Below are positions 5,463 through 5,707 of a stretch of 5,707 bases of DNA, piece by piece. The DNA lies in the NCBI GenBank assembly GCA_030618505.1, contig JAUXDF010000226.1, positions 1 to 5,707 of the forward strand, written 5' to 3'. The notes below the pieces were generated by a model. That model searched no databases. It saw nothing but the letters and a program-made list of their open reading frames with translations, and had not been told where the DNA came from. Source of the DNA: Spongiibacteraceae bacterium (GTDB taxonomy: Bacteria; Pseudomonadota; Gammaproteobacteria; Pseudomonadales; PIVM01). The stretch's first letter is position 1; each line of letters opens with the position of its first letter. The position numbers and the translations under genes are program-made.

Positions 5463-5707
5463 ATGAATATCGTATCAGAGCCTAATAAAATGATCAGCGC
5501 CAACCGCTTTAGACGCCTGCGTTTATCGGTTCTTTCTTTGTTTTTCAGTGTGGTGACGGTTGACTGTATTGGACTTAGCTTCTTTGACGACGATTGTGCC
5601 GAAGTGTTTCCTGATGGCGCACAAACTAATAGTAACAGCGGAGAGTTGAAATTTGAGGAGGGGGCAAAAATTATCAATAATCCTGACCTCACTGTGGCGA
5701 CAAGAAA
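5463..5707 (+). CDS. mshQ: MshQ-like exported protein (DUF6701 type), N-terminal fragment running off the right edge
   Basis: An open frame from ATG 5463 runs to the window end without a stop, giving 81 whole codons. A basic segment (RFRRLR) followed by LSVLSLFFSVVTV looks like a Sec signal peptide. It is followed by CIGLSFFDDDCAEVFPDG and then SGELKFEEGAKIINNPD. The C-x-x-x-FPDG and later INNPD pattern is what I recall from the start of MshQ and other DUF6701 proteins, which are usually around a thousand residues or more and agglutinin-like. A start at ATG 5490 would give a shorter, more typical signal-peptide n-region; neither ATG has a strong ribosome binding site. The residue before the first cysteine after the hydrophobic core is Asp, so a lipobox is not supported. 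Position directly after mshO, without mshP between, supports mshQ. The role in MSHA pili is poorly understood; an exposed or tip-associated role is inference. Confidence 0.72.
   Translation, partial: MNIVSEPNKMISANRFRRLRLSVLSLFFSVVTVDCIGLSFFDDDCAEVFPDGAQTNSNSGELKFEEGAKIINNPDLTVATR

Noticed and set aside
5483..5560. mshQ-like protein as a lipoprotein
   Set aside because: The cysteine after the hydrophobic core is preceded by Val-Asp, which does not fit a lipobox.

Overview
The window is a chromosomal stretch of a gammaproteobacterium, probably marine or aquatic, carrying the 3' half of an MSHA-type type IV pilus locus. This rests on gene content and order: assembly ATPase (mshE), inner-membrane platform protein (mshG), then a run of prepilin-like genes (mshB, mshA, mshC, mshD, mshO) and the start of a large exported protein of the MshQ/DUF6701 type. 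The proteins also show MSHA-family signatures, such as the MshO segment around ERISRELRNALPGSIRV and the MshC segment GGFSEYAVQDEIVSAAR. I cannot place it below class level. All genes are on the + strand, coding density is high, and no stretch over 300 bases lacks a gene.

Layout. 1-885 is the C-terminal half of mshE. 882-941 is an inverted pair of REP-like hairpins (a REPIN) that overlaps the mshE stop codon. 973-1004 is a 16-bp tandem duplication covering the mshG start codon. 989-2221 is mshG. 2222-2356 is an AT-rich gap with a CRP-like site and a weak promoter candidate; it sits where the secretory and structural halves of the MSHA locus meet. 2357-2941 is mshB and 2971-3465 is mshA, probably the major pilin. 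3483-3511 is a strong intrinsic terminator. From 3553 to 5454, mshC, mshD and mshO are packed with overlapping ends. From 5463 to the right edge runs the start of an mshQ-like gene.

How the genes work together. MshE hydrolyses ATP in the cytoplasm and drives MshG, which lifts prepilins out of the membrane after a PilD-type peptidase (not in this window) cleaves their leaders. MshA would form the shaft. MshB, MshC, MshD and MshO are minor pilins that would prime assembly or sit at the tip. MshQ is exported and may be surface- or tip-associated. The terminator after mshA suggests excess mshB-mshA transcript relative to the downstream minor pilins.

Compared with the Vibrio locus (E-G-F-B-A-C-D-O-P-Q), mshF and mshP are absent from their usual places. 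I see no undescribed system. The points most worth a second look are the REPIN that supplies the mshE stop codon, the duplicated mshG start, the missing mshF and mshP, and calcium-loop-like acidic segments in MshA and MshD.
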